From Actinomycetes bacterium (lineage in GTDB: Bacteria > Actinomycetota > Acidimicrobiia > Acidimicrobiales > Ilumatobacteraceae), in NCBI GenBank assembly GCA_025359865.1, contig JANYDH010000141.1:1-53987 (forward strand): a DNA stretch of 53,987 nucleotides. The letters are read 5' to 3'. Of the stretch, positions 1 to 11,199 are shown piece by piece. The notes beneath the pieces were generated by a model, which saw nothing but the letters and a program-made list of their open reading frames with translations, ran no database searches and had not been told where the DNA came from. Within the stretch, counting starts at the first letter, position 1; each line of letters begins with the position of its first letter. The position numbers and the translations under genes are program-made.

Positions 1-341
1 GGTGGGCTGTCAGTCGCCGATGTTGAGCCGACTTGTGCGGCACAACCACGAGTTCAGCAACAACCATGACACCGTTGCCGATAACACGACCAGACGTCCA
101 ACCTCACCCGCCACACCACCACACAGCATTGTGCGACAGCCAGTCACTGACAGCCCAACGCCAAAGGTCAGATGATTTCGCCTCACCCGCCCCCTCGTTG
201 CGGCGGTGCTCACCACCAAACAGCATTTTGCGACCGTCCTGCCGAGGGGGCTCTACCTACCAAGCGCTGTATTGGGGTGGCCGAGCCAGCCGGTGAGGAA
301 GCTTGCCCGACCCGTCGCCGGCCGACACGCGGTGGGACCAG
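1..341. other. Window edge without a recognisable gene
   Basis: I see no convincing gene in this stretch, which lies downstream of the minus-strand secreted protein gene. Short open frames exist on both strands but show no family resemblance. The only structure noticed is an imperfect duplication: CCTCACCCGCC occurs at 102-112 and 180-190, and a 24-base segment at 114-137 recurs at 211-234 with two mismatches. No clear terminator hairpin was found. Confidence 0.5.
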
Positions 342-2438
342 TTACGCCAGGGTGGTGGAGTCGGCTGTCGTTGTCGGCGGCGGCGTCGTCGTCGGCGGCG
401 TTGTCGTCGGCCGCGTTGTCGTTGTCGTCGGCGGCGGCGTCGTGATCGACGTGGTGGTGGTGGCGGCGGTTGTTGTGGTGGTGGTGGTGGTGGTGGTGGT
501 GGTTGTCGTGGTTGTGGTGGTTGTTGCCGCAGTGGTCGTGGTCGTGGTTGATGTTGATGTTGATGGCGTGGTCGTCGCCGTAACCAGTGGTGCGGGCGGT
601 GGCGTGCCGGGTGGTGGCGATGGTGGTGGCGACGGCAGGGTCGTGGCGGGCAGAGTCGTGGGCGTCGGGGACGTGGGTGGAGCAGCGGGGTGTGCGGCGA
701 TGCTCACCGTTGTTGAGGTAGCAGCGGCAGCTGCGGTTGTGGATGGTGGTGGGGTGCTGATGGTGGTGTTGGTGGTGGGGTTGGAGGTGGTGGTCTCATC
801 GGGCGGGGGCGGGGGCGGAAGTGGAGGGGGCGGAAGTGGAGGGGGTGGAGGCACCAACGCTGCGGCGAAGAATCCTGGTCGGTAGCGGGCCGGTTGGGGA
901 TACGCGTCACGGGTCATGTCGCGGGCATTCTGCGAGATGCTCACGACGAGCGCCCCGCCGCTCAACCAGGGCAAGAGATGAGCGTGGTAGGTGTTCATCT
1001 TCGGATCGTTTCCGCGCGGTGATATGCCGCGGAGTTCGACGGTGGTCCACGGACCCCACGGGTCAGTAGCTACATCGACTGCCAGTTGTTCCCCCCAGTA
1101 CCCGTCGACCTTGGTGACCGCCACCCACTGCCCGCTCAAGAACCGTGGTTGCATCGGGTTCTCTGCCCAATATCGCTGCATGAACGGCATTGCGGCGGTG
1201 GGGTCGGCCGTCCACCCATCAGCGGTGCGATATTCCGGCGCTGAGCCGAACTGGCCGGCCGGCACTCGTGCAAGCCAGATCCGTGTGCCGGAATGCGGGG
1301 CGCTGGTCAGCCCGCCCTCGCGGAACATGTTCTGCTCGAAACTATTGCCGAACAGGTACGTGTAGTTGCCCTGCGTGGCCACGGCGTAGCCGTAGATCGG
1401 GGCGACGCCGGAATTAGCCGCAGGCTGAAACGTGAGTCGTTCCAGGGTCGTGGCTCGGTACACCGCCAGCCAGGTTTGCTCCGGATGCCAGCCGAGGCCC
1501 TCGTTGGGTCCAGGCTCGTAGCCGTCTTTACGCATCTCGGCCCAATAGACGTACACCTGGCCATTGACCGTTTCACCACCCATTGGCCAGAACCACGTGG
1601 CGAGTGGTCGTTCACCGTTGCCCGGCTCGAACGACGTTGGTGTCAGCGGCTGGCCGCGGTGAAACAGGGTGAAGCAGTTGCCATCTTGAACAACTGCAAC
1701 GTTGTGGGCGAATCGGCCTTGATCGAGACTGGTCGCGGTGCCAGTCCGGTCGAGGAACGTGTCCTGGAAAAGCCATAGATACCTCGCGCCGCCAAGTGCC
1801 ACGACGTGTTGATAGTCCTCGCCGATCATTGGGCCGACGCGTTCGCGGAAGAACACATCGAGCGCAGCGGATGAGGTGCCCGTCGCACAGCCGAGTTCGG
1901 TGGTGACAAATCCGGCGAGAGTAGTGCGGGTTCCGGCATCCCACGGGCCAACGGCATCGACTGGCGGCAGACTGGCAACTTGCTCATCGGGGATGTCGCG
2001 TGCCACTCCCTGAACGCCGGTTGGTGGCCCCGAACTTGTCGCAGTCGGTTCGTTGAACACAGGCCTGGCAGCGTCACTCGTCGAGATCGTGTTCGCGTCA
2101 GCGACTGCGCTGTCGGGGGTGGCTGGTGGCGGTGCCTGGTCGCCCTGGTTGCTCACGGCCGCTCCTGGCATGAACGCAACGTGGGTCGGCGACGAAGCCG
2201 ACGATGTAGACCCTGACGTCGCAGCGGGCGGCACCGGCGAATCGTCGCCGACCAGCAACACTTCCGCCGAGGTTCGCACAGTCCCAGCCCGGTTCCCGGG
2301 TGTTGTGGACGTGACAGATCCCTGCGAGGAAAGTAGGAAAGCCCCAACGATCGCCAGCCCGGTCAACAGATTCATTCCGGCGCTTCTTGCGACCGCCGTG
2401 TGGTCAAGCCTGGTGGCATCGTCACCCAGTTCGCTCAC
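342..2438 (-). CDS. Secreted or surface protein with a DUF4185-like domain and Pro/Thr-rich tail
   Basis: A 698-residue protein. The start is GTG at 2438; an internal ATG at 2375 (Met22) sits directly before the hydrophobic stretch MNLLTGLAIVGAFLLSS and is an alternative start. The N-terminal hydrophobic segment looks like a signal peptide or anchor. It is followed by about 130 residues of Ser/Thr/Pro-rich linker, then a globular region (about residues 165-520) rich in Trp, Tyr and Gly. Motifs such as LWLFQDTFLDR and YWAENPMQPRF recall DUF4185/beta-propeller glycosidase-like proteins; that assignment is tentative. The last 170 residues are poly-Pro and then nearly pure Thr/Pro, as in cell-wall-spanning or O-glycosylated stalks. 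The gene is last in a minus-strand series after radA. The function is unknown; an extracellular carbohydrate-related role is only inferred. Confidence 0.72.
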   Translation of the reverse strand: MSELGDDATRLDHTAVARSAGMNLLTGLAIVGAFLLSSQGSVTSTTPGNRAGTVRTSAEVLLVGDDSPVPPAATSGSTSSASSPTHVAFMPGAAVSNQGDQAPPPATPDSAVADANTISTSDAARPVFNEPTATSSGPPTGVQGVARDIPDEQVASLPPVDAVGPWDAGTRTTLAGFVTTELGCATGTSSAALDVFFRERVGPMIGEDYQHVVALGGARYLWLFQDTFLDRTGTATSLDQGRFAHNVAVVQDGNCFTLFHRGQPLTPTSFEPGNGERPLATWFWPMGGETVNGQVYVYWAEMRKDGYEPGPNEGLGWHPEQTWLAVYRATTLERLTFQPAANSGVAPIYGYAVATQGNYTYLFGNSFEQNMFREGGLTSAPHSGTRIWLARVPAGQFGSAPEYRTADGWTADPTAAMPFMQRYWAENPMQPRFLSGQWVAVTKVDGYWGEQLAVDVATDPWGPWTTVELRGISPRGNDPKMNTYHAHLLPWLSGGALVVSISQNARDMTRDAYPQPARYRPGFFAAALVPPPPPLPPPPLPPPPPPDETTTSNPTTNTTISTPPPSTTAAAAATSTTVSIAAHPAAPPTSPTPTTLPATTLPSPPPSPPPGTPPPAPLVTATTTPSTSTSTTTTTTAATTTTTTTTTTTTTTTTTTTAATTTTSITTPPPTTTTTRPTTTPPTTTPPPTTTADSTTLA
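450..565. repeat. GTG/GTT trinucleotide low-complexity tract
   Basis: Runs of GTG, GTT and GTC triplets on the plus strand encode the poly-Thr tail of the minus-strand secreted protein. The tract is a likely site of replication slippage and therefore of length variation between strains. Confidence 0.8.
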
Positions 2439-2454
2439 GACAGTTCGCTCACGA
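2427..2454. repeat. 14-bp tandem duplication over a start codon
   Basis: CAGTTCGCTCACGA occurs twice in a row (2427-2440 and 2441-2454). Read on the minus strand it duplicates the GTGAGCGAACTG start region of the secreted protein gene. The upstream copy makes a five-codon frame whose TGA overlaps the true GTG. Confidence 0.85.
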
Positions 2455-2552
2455 CAGCGACCTCATCATTGCAGTGTAGAGGCGAAGGCAATTGGGTGGG
2501 CGCGGGCAACCGGACACCCGGTGAGGTGGAGTTCAACCTGGGAGGTCAACGA

Positions 2553-3905
2553 TCAAGCGATCACCCCACCCGCAGCGAGTGCTTCGCCAATGGTGGCCAC
2601 TCGGAGCAGCTTGATGCCTTCGACCCCGTTCGGCGAGTTGGCCGGGACGATCGCGGTGCGGAATCCGAGCCTGGCGGCCTCGGTGAGCCGTCGTTGAGCG
2701 TGCGACACCTGTCGAATCTCGCCCGCCAAACCGACCTCGCCGAACACCACACAATCTGGTGCGAGCGGCTGGTTGGTGATGGCGCTGACCAGAGCCAGAC
2801 AGACGGCGAGGTCGGCGCCCGGCTCTGCCAGGCGTACCCCGCCGACGGCGGAGGCGAACACCTCGAGGCTGCTCATGGGTACTTGGGCCCGACGTTCGAG
2901 TACGGCGAGTAGCAGAGCGAGACGTCCTGGATCGAGGCCCTGCGCACTGCGCCGCGGTGGGGCGTTGCTGCCGCTGACATTGGTGAGGGCCTGTACCTCG
3001 ACCAACAGCGGGCGCTGGCCCTCGAGTGTGGGAAGCACCGCCGACCCAGGCACGCCAGTGCGCCGGTCGGTGAGGAACAGGCTGCTGGCGTCAGGTACCC
3101 CGACGAGACCATCGCCGACCATTTCGAAGAGGCCGAGTTCGTTGGTAGGGCCGAACCGGTTCTTCACGGCACGGAGCAGCCGAAGGGCATGATGGCGGTC
3201 GCCTTCGAAGCTGAGCACAACGTCGACAACGTGCTCGAGGGTGCGCGGCCCGGCGAGCCCGCCGTCTTTGGTGACGTGACCGACCAAGACCATTGGAACG
3301 TTGCGGCTCTTGGCCTCGTGCACCAGCCGCCCGGCGCAGCCGCGGACCTGCACCACACTGCCGGGCGACGACCCCAGATCGGGGTCGGCGACGGTTTGGA
3401 TACTGTCGATGACCACGAGGGTGGGCTGCACCTCGTCGATCGCAGCGATGATGTAGGGGAGCGCAGTTTCGGCGAGCAGCCACAGGTTGGGGTGGACGGC
3501 ACCGAGTCGTTCGGCACGCAGGCGTACCTGCTGGGCGCTCTCTTCGGCGCTGACGTAGAGCGTGCGCCCCGGCCACGACGCCAGCAGCTGCAGGAGCAAG
3601 GTGGACTTGCCGATGCCCGGTTCACCACCGAGCAACGTGACCGAGCCCGGCACGAGACCGTCGCCGAGCACGCGGTCGAGTTCGCCGATACCGGTGGGAC
3701 TCGGCCCGCCGGTAAAGGCGATTACCTCGGAGATCGGCTGAGCAACCGATGCTGGCCCAAACGACGACAGGGTGCGCACGAGCGCAGGCCCCTCGGCGTC
3801 TTCGATGAGGGTGTTCCAGGCCTGGCACGACGTGCACTGCCCGGCCCACTTGGAGTGCGGCGCACCACAATCGGAACAACGATAGACGAGACGCAGTTTG
3901 GCCAT
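2553..3905 (-). CDS. radA: DNA repair protein RadA (Sms)
   Basis: A RecA-like ATPase that acts in recombination, promoting branch migration and processing of recombination intermediates in the cytoplasm. The 450-residue length is typical. The N-terminal zinc finger is visible as C10-x2-C13 and C24-x2-C27. The Walker A motif GEPGIGKST lies at about residues 94-102. The RadA-specific KNRFG motif is present near residue 250, followed by the C-terminal Lon-protease-like domain containing PANSPNGVEGI. The ATG at 3905 immediately precedes the conserved start of the zinc-finger domain. The gene lies 73 bp downstream of a lipoprotein gene on the same strand and upstream of the secreted protein gene. 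Confidence 0.97.
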   Translation of the reverse strand: MAKLRLVYRCSDCGAPHSKWAGQCTSCQAWNTLIEDAEGPALVRTLSSFGPASVAQPISEVIAFTGGPSPTGIGELDRVLGDGLVPGSVTLLGGEPGIGKSTLLLQLLASWPGRTLYVSAEESAQQVRLRAERLGAVHPNLWLLAETALPYIIAAIDEVQPTLVVIDSIQTVADPDLGSSPGSVVQVRGCAGRLVHEAKSRNVPMVLVGHVTKDGGLAGPRTLEHVVDVVLSFEGDRHHALRLLRAVKNRFGPTNELGLFEMVGDGLVGVPDASSLFLTDRRTGVPGSAVLPTLEGQRPLLVEVQALTNVSGSNAPPRRSAQGLDPGRLALLLAVLERRAQVPMSSLEVFASAVGGVRLAEPGADLAVCLALVSAITNQPLAPDCVVFGEVGLAGEIRQVSHAQRRLTEAARLGFRTAIVPANSPNGVEGIKLLRVATIGEALAAGGVIA

Positions 3906-3978
3906 GAGTCCACGCTACGACAGGGGTGTGACAGCCAGGATGTGATCACCAGGATGCGAGTCGAGAGTCTCCGGGCGG

Positions 3979-4983
3979 TCAGGCGTCGAAGGCATCGAAC
4001 TCGTCCGATGACTGGGCTTGATGAGGCGACTGGGTTGGATTCGGAGCTGAGGTGCGGCGACGCTTGCGGTGGCTGCGCCGCCGACGACCGGCGAGGACAG
4101 CGGTGATGAAGATCACGCAAAAACTCACCCATCCGAAAAAGGCGATACGCACAACAGCGGCGACCGTCGGCCACGCCCCACCCCGCTCGAGCGACACGAT
4201 GGACGTAGTGCCAAGGTCGACTTGGCGGCCGTCCAACGGAACCGTCCAGGTGATGGCCTGGGCCATGTCGGCATCGTTACGGGTGTCGCTGCTGTCGGCA
4301 GTCGTGTCGAGGATGGTGTCGGCTGTCGTGTCGGCTGTCGTGTCGGCTGTCGTGTCGAGGATGGTGTCGGCTGTCGTGTCGGCTGTCGTGCGAGTACTCG
4401 TGTCGCCGTCGGACTGTGAGCCGGTGGTGCTGATGATGCTGCCCGGCAGCTTCACTCGAAACGTGACCGACACAGCCTGGTCCAATGACAGATCGGCGTT
4501 GGCAATGTCGTTGGTGTAGGGCGCGCTTGCGATGAGGTTCATCAGATCGGTGTCGGCAAAGGCCCCCATCCCGCCATCCACTCGGCCCGCCCCGCTGACC
4601 GTAAAGGTGATCTGCTTCGGCGTCTTGAAGCGGGTGAACAGCACGCTCTTGAATGGTCCCTGCGGCCCATTCAATGAAGCGATGAGTGCCGTTGCCTCCT
4701 CCGGGCTGGCGAACGGATGTGAGAGCACCACGCTGAGGGTGCCTTCCTCACCGATCGTCGGCCCGTCGATCGTCCAGCCGACCCGTTGGACGTCGGAAAA
4801 TCGAAGGTCATCAACAAGACCGGGTGCCTGTTCGACCACCTCGCGATCGGCAGCGAGAGTCACGGTGACCGTCCCAGTTCCGTTCTCGCCTATCGTCACG
4901 TCGACGGTCACGTCGACGCGGCAGGAGGAAAGCGCGAGCGCCGCAGCCAGGAGAATCACGAGGGTGCGAACACGACGAATCAC
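3979..4983 (-). CDS. Putative lipoprotein with C-terminal membrane anchor and TTAD repeats
   Basis: A 334-residue protein of unknown function. The GTG start at 4983 gives a basic N-terminus (MIRRVR), a hydrophobic core and a lipobox-like LSSC, so Cys21 is the probable lipidation site. The exported part has a beta-rich region (DVTVDVTIGENGTGTVTV) resembling bacterial lipoproteins of the LppM/DUF3153 type; that assignment is tentative. A low-complexity linker of TTAD/TILD repeats follows, encoded by 12-bp tandem repeats. Near the C-terminus there is one transmembrane helix (around FFGWVSFCVIFITAVLAG), an Arg/Lys-rich stop-transfer segment and an acidic tail. It lies 57 bp downstream of clpC on the same strand and may share its transcript. 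Confidence 0.75.
   Translation of the reverse strand: MIRRVRTLVILLAAALALSSCRVDVTVDVTIGENGTGTVTVTLAADREVVEQAPGLVDDLRFSDVQRVGWTIDGPTIGEEGTLSVVLSHPFASPEEATALIASLNGPQGPFKSVLFTRFKTPKQITFTVSGAGRVDGGMGAFADTDLMNLIASAPYTNDIANADLSLDQAVSVTFRVKLPGSIISTTGSQSDGDTSTRTTADTTADTILDTTADTTADTTADTILDTTADSSDTRNDADMAQAITWTVPLDGRQVDLGTTSIVSLERGGAWPTVAAVVRIAFFGWVSFCVIFITAVLAGRRRRSHRKRRRTSAPNPTQSPHQAQSSDEFDAFDA
4285..4400. repeat. 12-bp coding tandem repeats (GTGTCGGCTGTC)
   Basis: Units close to GTGTCGGCTGTC, mixed with GTGTCGAGGATG, repeat about nine times. On the minus strand they encode the TTAD and TILD repeats of the lipoprotein linker. Multiples of three keep the frame open, so copy number can change without breaking the gene. 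Confidence 0.85.
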
Positions 4984-5040
4984 AGCACCCCGATTGTGTC
5001 ACCTGTGGGCTCAAACGCCGGGCTTTGCGAGACCCGATGG

Positions 5041-7602
<2,562 letters not shown>

Positions 7603-7617
7603 TTCCCGCCCCTTTCC
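7603..7617 (-). promoter_or_regulatory. clpC ribosome binding site
   Basis: The minus strand reads GGAAAGGGGCGGGAA directly before the TTG at 7602. The AAAGGGG core is six bases from the start codon, which supports TTG over the upstream ATG. Confidence 0.7.
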
Positions 7618-7716
7618 GAGTGGTCCCATGGGCCGGTGGATACGTGAGATGATTGTAGATGAGTGTATCGGTGTACACCCGCCGCAACGTGTCGGTGGGA
7701 GGGTAGCGATGACAGT

Positions 7717-7749
7717 CCGTTGTCACATGCCGTTGTCACATGCCGTTGG
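7717..7749. repeat. 13-bp direct repeats between clpC and the polyprenyl synthase gene
   Basis: CCGTTGTCACATG occurs at 7717-7729 and 7730-7742, followed by the partial copy CCGTTGG at 7743-7749. The repeats lie in the divergent intergenic region and could be an operator or a slippage product. No known regulator box is recognised with confidence. Confidence 0.75.
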
Positions 7750-7806
7750 TCAAGAATCCGTGCTGACGATGGACCGTTACCCAGACGGTGACCTAGCCTT
7801 GCGAGG

Positions 7807-8781
7807 ATGGCTCAGCTGCCGTTCTTCTCGCTCCCCGGCATGGTCGCCGATGTAGAGCGCATCGAGGCGGCGCTCGTGGCGTCTGTCCGCACACACGACG
7901 CCTACCTCAGCGAGATCGCATCACACCTCATCGTCGCAGGTGGTAAGCGGCTACGCCCGGTGCTGGCCCTGGTCGCCGCCCAGGTGGCAGGCGGTGCTGC
8001 TACGGACGACGCGGTGCAGGGAGGCATTGCGTGCGAGCTCGTGCAGACAGGGTCGTTGTATCATGACGACGTCATGGACGAGGCACCGACCCGACGTGGG
8101 GTCGAGACCGTCAACGCCAAGTGGGGCAACCTCCAGGCGATCCTCGCTGGCGATTTCTTGCTCTCCCGGGCATCGGAGATCGCTGCGTCGCTCGGTACCG
8201 AGGTGGCCGCCCTGCTCGCGCGCACCATCGGCCGACTGTGCGAAGGCCAGATCGAAGAGCTTCGCCACACGTACAACGCAGCCCGGCCCGAGTCGTCCTA
8301 CCTTGCGTCGATTGCCGGAAAGACCGCCTCGTTGTACGCCACGTCGGCGCGCATCGGCGGCATTGTTGCCGGACTCGACCGAGGGCTCATCGACGCACTC
8401 ACGAGCTACGGCGAGAGCTTCGGGATGGTGTTCCAGATCGTCGATGACTTGCTCGATATCAGCGCCACAGATGATCAGCTCGGCAAACCTGCCGGCCACG
8501 ACATGGTCGAAGGTGTGTACACGCTGCCGGTGCTGCGAACGCTGCAGGCAGGCGGCATCGCTGCGGCATCGCTGCTTGGCATCCTCGGCAGCCCGCTCGA
8601 GGTGGCCGGGCGCGAAAAGGCGCTCGAGATCGTTCGGGCTAATGCCGGTGTGCCGTCGGCCATGGCCACTGCTCGCGAGTGGGCCGCACGGGCGGTCGCA
8701 GCGTGCGATCCGCTGCCCCCCAGCGATGCGACCGATGCATTGCGCTCGGCGCCCGACGCGCTGCTGGCCTCAGTCGTCTGA
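7807..8781 (+). CDS. Polyprenyl diphosphate synthase (long-chain, menaquinone tail type)
   Basis: A trans-prenyltransferase that condenses isopentenyl diphosphate onto allylic diphosphates to make the menaquinone side chain. The 324-residue protein has the first aspartate-rich motif DDVMD at 87-91, the second DDLLD at 213-217, and the GGKRLRPVL substrate-binding motif near residue 40. The ATG at 7807 has only a GAGG directly against it, so translation may start on a leaderless or near-leaderless transcript; TAGCCT at 7794-7799 is a possible -10 box. It converges on a geranylgeranyl-reductase-family gene, which fits a quinone-tail function. The exact chain length cannot be read from the sequence. 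Confidence 0.93.
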   Translation: MAQLPFFSLPGMVADVERIEAALVASVRTHDAYLSEIASHLIVAGGKRLRPVLALVAAQVAGGAATDDAVQGGIACELVQTGSLYHDDVMDEAPTRRGVETVNAKWGNLQAILAGDFLLSRASEIAASLGTEVAALLARTIGRLCEGQIEELRHTYNAARPESSYLASIAGKTASLYATSARIGGIVAGLDRGLIDALTSYGESFGMVFQIVDDLLDISATDDQLGKPAGHDMVEGVYTLPVLRTLQAGGIAAASLLGILGSPLEVAGREKALEIVRANAGVPSAMATAREWAARAVAACDPLPPSDATDALRSAPDALLASVV

Positions 8782-8830
8782 GTTTCGTGTCGCTCACCTC
8801 ATAGCGGTTCTCATAATCGACCTGTGGGGG

Positions 8831-10087
8831 TCAGACTCCGGGGGCGACGCGAGCGATCAGGCTGATCGCCCGGTACGCAGCCTCGGCGGGGCCGAGTTCG
8901 TCGGGACGGAGCATTCCAGTGGTGATCCTTAGCGACCACTCCATGAGCGAACGGGAATGTACGACGATTCGTGTGAGTTCACGAGCGAGTGCTGGGCGGC
9001 CGACGACGCGGGCGAAGAGTCGGCCCGCTGCCTGCTGGTCGCCGTACTGCTCGTCGATCAGTTTGGGATACCGTTGGAGCACGGTCGCATCGTCACTCGT
9101 GAGCGCCTCGTGCAACACGTCAGCCGCGATACGGGCTGTCTCGAATGCAGCACCAATACCGTCGCCGCTGAACGGACTGGCGGCCGCTGCGGCATCGCCG
9201 ATCACTAGGAACGTCGGCCCCGCACATGGCGCCACTGAACCGCCCAGAGGAATCCGACCGGTGGCTATGGAGCCGACCGGGTGGCTGGGGTCGAGATCCC
9301 AACGCTCGGCGACGCGGCGAGCAAAGTTGTCGAGTACGTGTGTTGGATTGATGCTCTTGAACTCTCGTGCAGTGCTGAGCACGCCGACGCCCACATTCGC
9401 AGTGCCATCGCCGAGGGGGAACAACCATCCGTATCCAGGCACGACGTTGCCGTTGCGGTCGTGAAGATCGAGGCCCAACTCGAGGTGGTCATCACAGTCG
9501 CGAGGGGTCTCCCAATATGACCGTGCTCCGAGGGCGTAGGGCCAATCTGCTCGCCGGATTGTTCCGAGCATTCGCCCGAACCGGCTATTGCCCCCATCGG
9601 CGACCAGCACGTAGCGGGCCCTGATCGCGAACCGCCCGCCAGGCGACTGCACCATCGCGCCGCGAACGAAGCCGCGCTCTGCGATTGGTTCCTTGGCCTC
9701 GTGTTGTTCCAACAGTTGAGCGCCCGCCGCTACTGCGTGATTGGCTACCATCTGATCGAATTGACGGCGCCGCACAACATGGCCGTGCGGTGGGAACACC
9801 GGATGGGTCGGCCAGTTAAGTTGGACGGGCCGTTCGTTCGCCGCCACGGTGATGCCCACGTGACGGTGCCATGTGTCGAGTGAAGGACCGAGACCCATGT
9901 CGATCAGCTGGTGTGTCGCCCGCGGTGTGAGCGCCCCGCCACATGCCTTGCCACGTGGCAGGCTCCGCCGATCGATCATGACGACGTGATGACCGGCGTG
10001 TGCAAGCCAGTAGCCAGCAGCTGCACCAGCCGGACCAGCCCCGATGATGAGCACGTCGGGCTGATCGGAAGGAGTCGACGCAGACAC
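8831..10087 (-). CDS. Geranylgeranyl reductase family FAD-dependent oxidoreductase (MenJ-like)
   Basis: A 418-residue flavoprotein with an N-terminal dinucleotide-binding motif (IIGAGPAGAAAG, about residues 14-25), the CGGALTPRA motif typical of the family, and a C-terminal FAD motif (FLVIGDAAAAASPFSGDGI). Members saturate isoprenoid chains. In actinobacteria MenJ reduces one unit of the menaquinone tail, and the neighbouring polyprenyl synthase and respiratory genes suggest that role here. Archaeal-type lipid or chlorophyll substrates are the alternatives and seem unlikely. The start is GTG at 10087, 33 bp downstream of the cytochrome c gene on the same strand, so the two are probably cotranscribed. 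Confidence 0.88.
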   Translation of the reverse strand: MSASTPSDQPDVLIIGAGPAGAAAGYWLAHAGHHVVMIDRRSLPRGKACGGALTPRATHQLIDMGLGPSLDTWHRHVGITVAANERPVQLNWPTHPVFPPHGHVVRRRQFDQMVANHAVAAGAQLLEQHEAKEPIAERGFVRGAMVQSPGGRFAIRARYVLVADGGNSRFGRMLGTIRRADWPYALGARSYWETPRDCDDHLELGLDLHDRNGNVVPGYGWLFPLGDGTANVGVGVLSTAREFKSINPTHVLDNFARRVAERWDLDPSHPVGSIATGRIPLGGSVAPCAGPTFLVIGDAAAAASPFSGDGIGAAFETARIAADVLHEALTSDDATVLQRYPKLIDEQYGDQQAAGRLFARVVGRPALARELTRIVVHSRSLMEWSLRITTGMLRPDELGPAEAAYRAISLIARVAPGV

Positions 10088-10120
10088 GGTTGCGAATCTG
10101 CCGAGTGGCCGGCAGCCGGG

Positions 10121-10960
10121 TCAGGGCTTGTCGTCGGGCGAGTGGCCGACTGCGGGCTTCGTGCCGACCGGGAAGGTGTCCTTCAGCGTCGTACCGATGT
10201 TGTCGAACGTGAGCGAGCCGTCTTTTAGGCCGAGGTACGCGGGTGCCTCTGCAGCACACCACTTCTCGAACTCTTCCTTGTTGTCGGCAGTCGGATTGGC
10301 TCCGCCGAGCGTGTAACGCTCGTGGCACACCACTTCGAGGATTTCGAGTTCGGACAGGCCGCCACCGAAACCGGCACCTTGGCTCGGCATGATGCCCCTC
10401 GCGCCAGTGGCGTGAACCGGTTCACGCTTGGGATTTCCATAGATGCTGACATTGGCCGCCGAGTAGCCGCCGGTACCCGCGTAGACCCAGCGAAGCTGAT
10501 CTTCGATGTGTGGAAAGGTCTTCAACACTTCACCCCCGGCAAATGCATAGCCGGAACCACCTTCGCCATTGCCGCCATGGCACCCTGAGCAACCGGCCTT
10601 GTACAGGCCGGCACCCGCACCGAGCGGACCGCGCACCTTGACCGCCGATGGAGAAAGTGACCGGGCGTACATAAACACCCACAACGGTAAAATGCTGAGC
10701 GTCGCCATTGCCCAGAACGGGATCTTCTTTCGCTCTTTCGCTGCGGCGACGTACGGCGGGTCGGGCCTTTTCGGAGGAGGCGTAGGCGGGGCGGCCGCCT
10801 TGGCGGGTAGCGCCTTGGCAGTAACGGCAGGCGGCGCAGCGTCGGTCTTCGCGACCGCAGCGGTAGGCGTGGTACCACCCTCGGCGGGCTCGGTCGCGCC
10901 ACTGGCCTTGGCCTTGGCGGACTGGCTTCGCTTGAGGAGATGCTCGGGGATCTCGGTCAC
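10121..10960 (-). CDS. Membrane-anchored monohaem cytochrome c with an N-terminal TEIPEHLLKR motif
   Basis: A 279-residue protein with one haem c site, CSGCH at residues 124-128, and a probable Met ligand in GIMPSQGAGF. One transmembrane helix (IPFWAMATLSILPLWVFMYA, about 81-100) anchors it, so the haem domain would face outside and the Ala/Pro-rich N-terminus would lie in the cytoplasm. I chose the GTG at 10960 because it gives the N-terminus TEIPEHLLKRSQ, which matches the subunit IV-like protein encoded at 12959. No clear ribosome site precedes it, so a leaderless start is possible. It is divergent from the bc operon and probably carries electrons from that complex. The gene runs into the MenJ-like gene. 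Confidence 0.9.
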   Translation of the reverse strand: MTEIPEHLLKRSQSAKAKASGATEPAEGGTTPTAAVAKTDAAPPAVTAKALPAKAAAPPTPPPKRPDPPYVAAAKERKKIPFWAMATLSILPLWVFMYARSLSPSAVKVRGPLGAGAGLYKAGCSGCHGGNGEGGSGYAFAGGEVLKTFPHIEDQLRWVYAGTGGYSAANVSIYGNPKREPVHATGARGIMPSQGAGFGGGLSELEILEVVCHERYTLGGANPTADNKEEFEKWCAAEAPAYLGLKDGSLTFDNIGTTLKDTFPVGTKPAVGHSPDDKP

Positions 10961-11199
10961 GCTGCTGCACGATAGGCGTCCCGGAACCGGAAAGTGGAAT
11001 CTGAGCAGATACGACTTGACGCGCAGGATCACACAACGCCGTGGCGAGGCCCGAACTGCGCGTGCTGAACGGGCCCTGTCGGCGTATGTCACACCTAGAC
11101 GGACGATCTTCAAGCGGACGAAATGGTGTTGCGCCACGGTCGCACGGCTATGGTTCGTTCAGCGTTTCACGTGGCCGTACAAGGAAGGGACGCCCCGCA
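10961..11199. promoter_or_regulatory. Divergent control region of cytochrome c and the bc/nuo operon
   Basis: These 239 non-coding bases separate the minus-strand cytochrome c gene from the large plus-strand respiratory operon, so both promoters should lie here. A weak plus-strand -10 candidate is TATGGT at 11149-11154, with TTGCGC upstream at a short spacing. On the minus strand TATCGT lies about 10 bases before the GTG at 10960. These boxes are suggestions only. Confidence 0.45.
11181..11190 (+). promoter_or_regulatory. Ribosome binding site of the first bc operon gene
   Basis: AAGGAAGGGA lies ten bases before the GTG at 11200 and selects this start over upstream in-frame codons. Confidence 0.65.

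Noticed and set aside
10-219. A 69-codon minus-strand frame at the left edge
   Set aside because: It has no family resemblance and no ribosome site, and it overlaps the imperfect duplication; not supportable as a gene.
172-885. A 237-codon plus-strand open frame rich in Val and Gly
   Set aside because: It is the antisense of the Thr/Pro codons of the secreted protein, driven by GTG/GTT repeats, and has no globular character.
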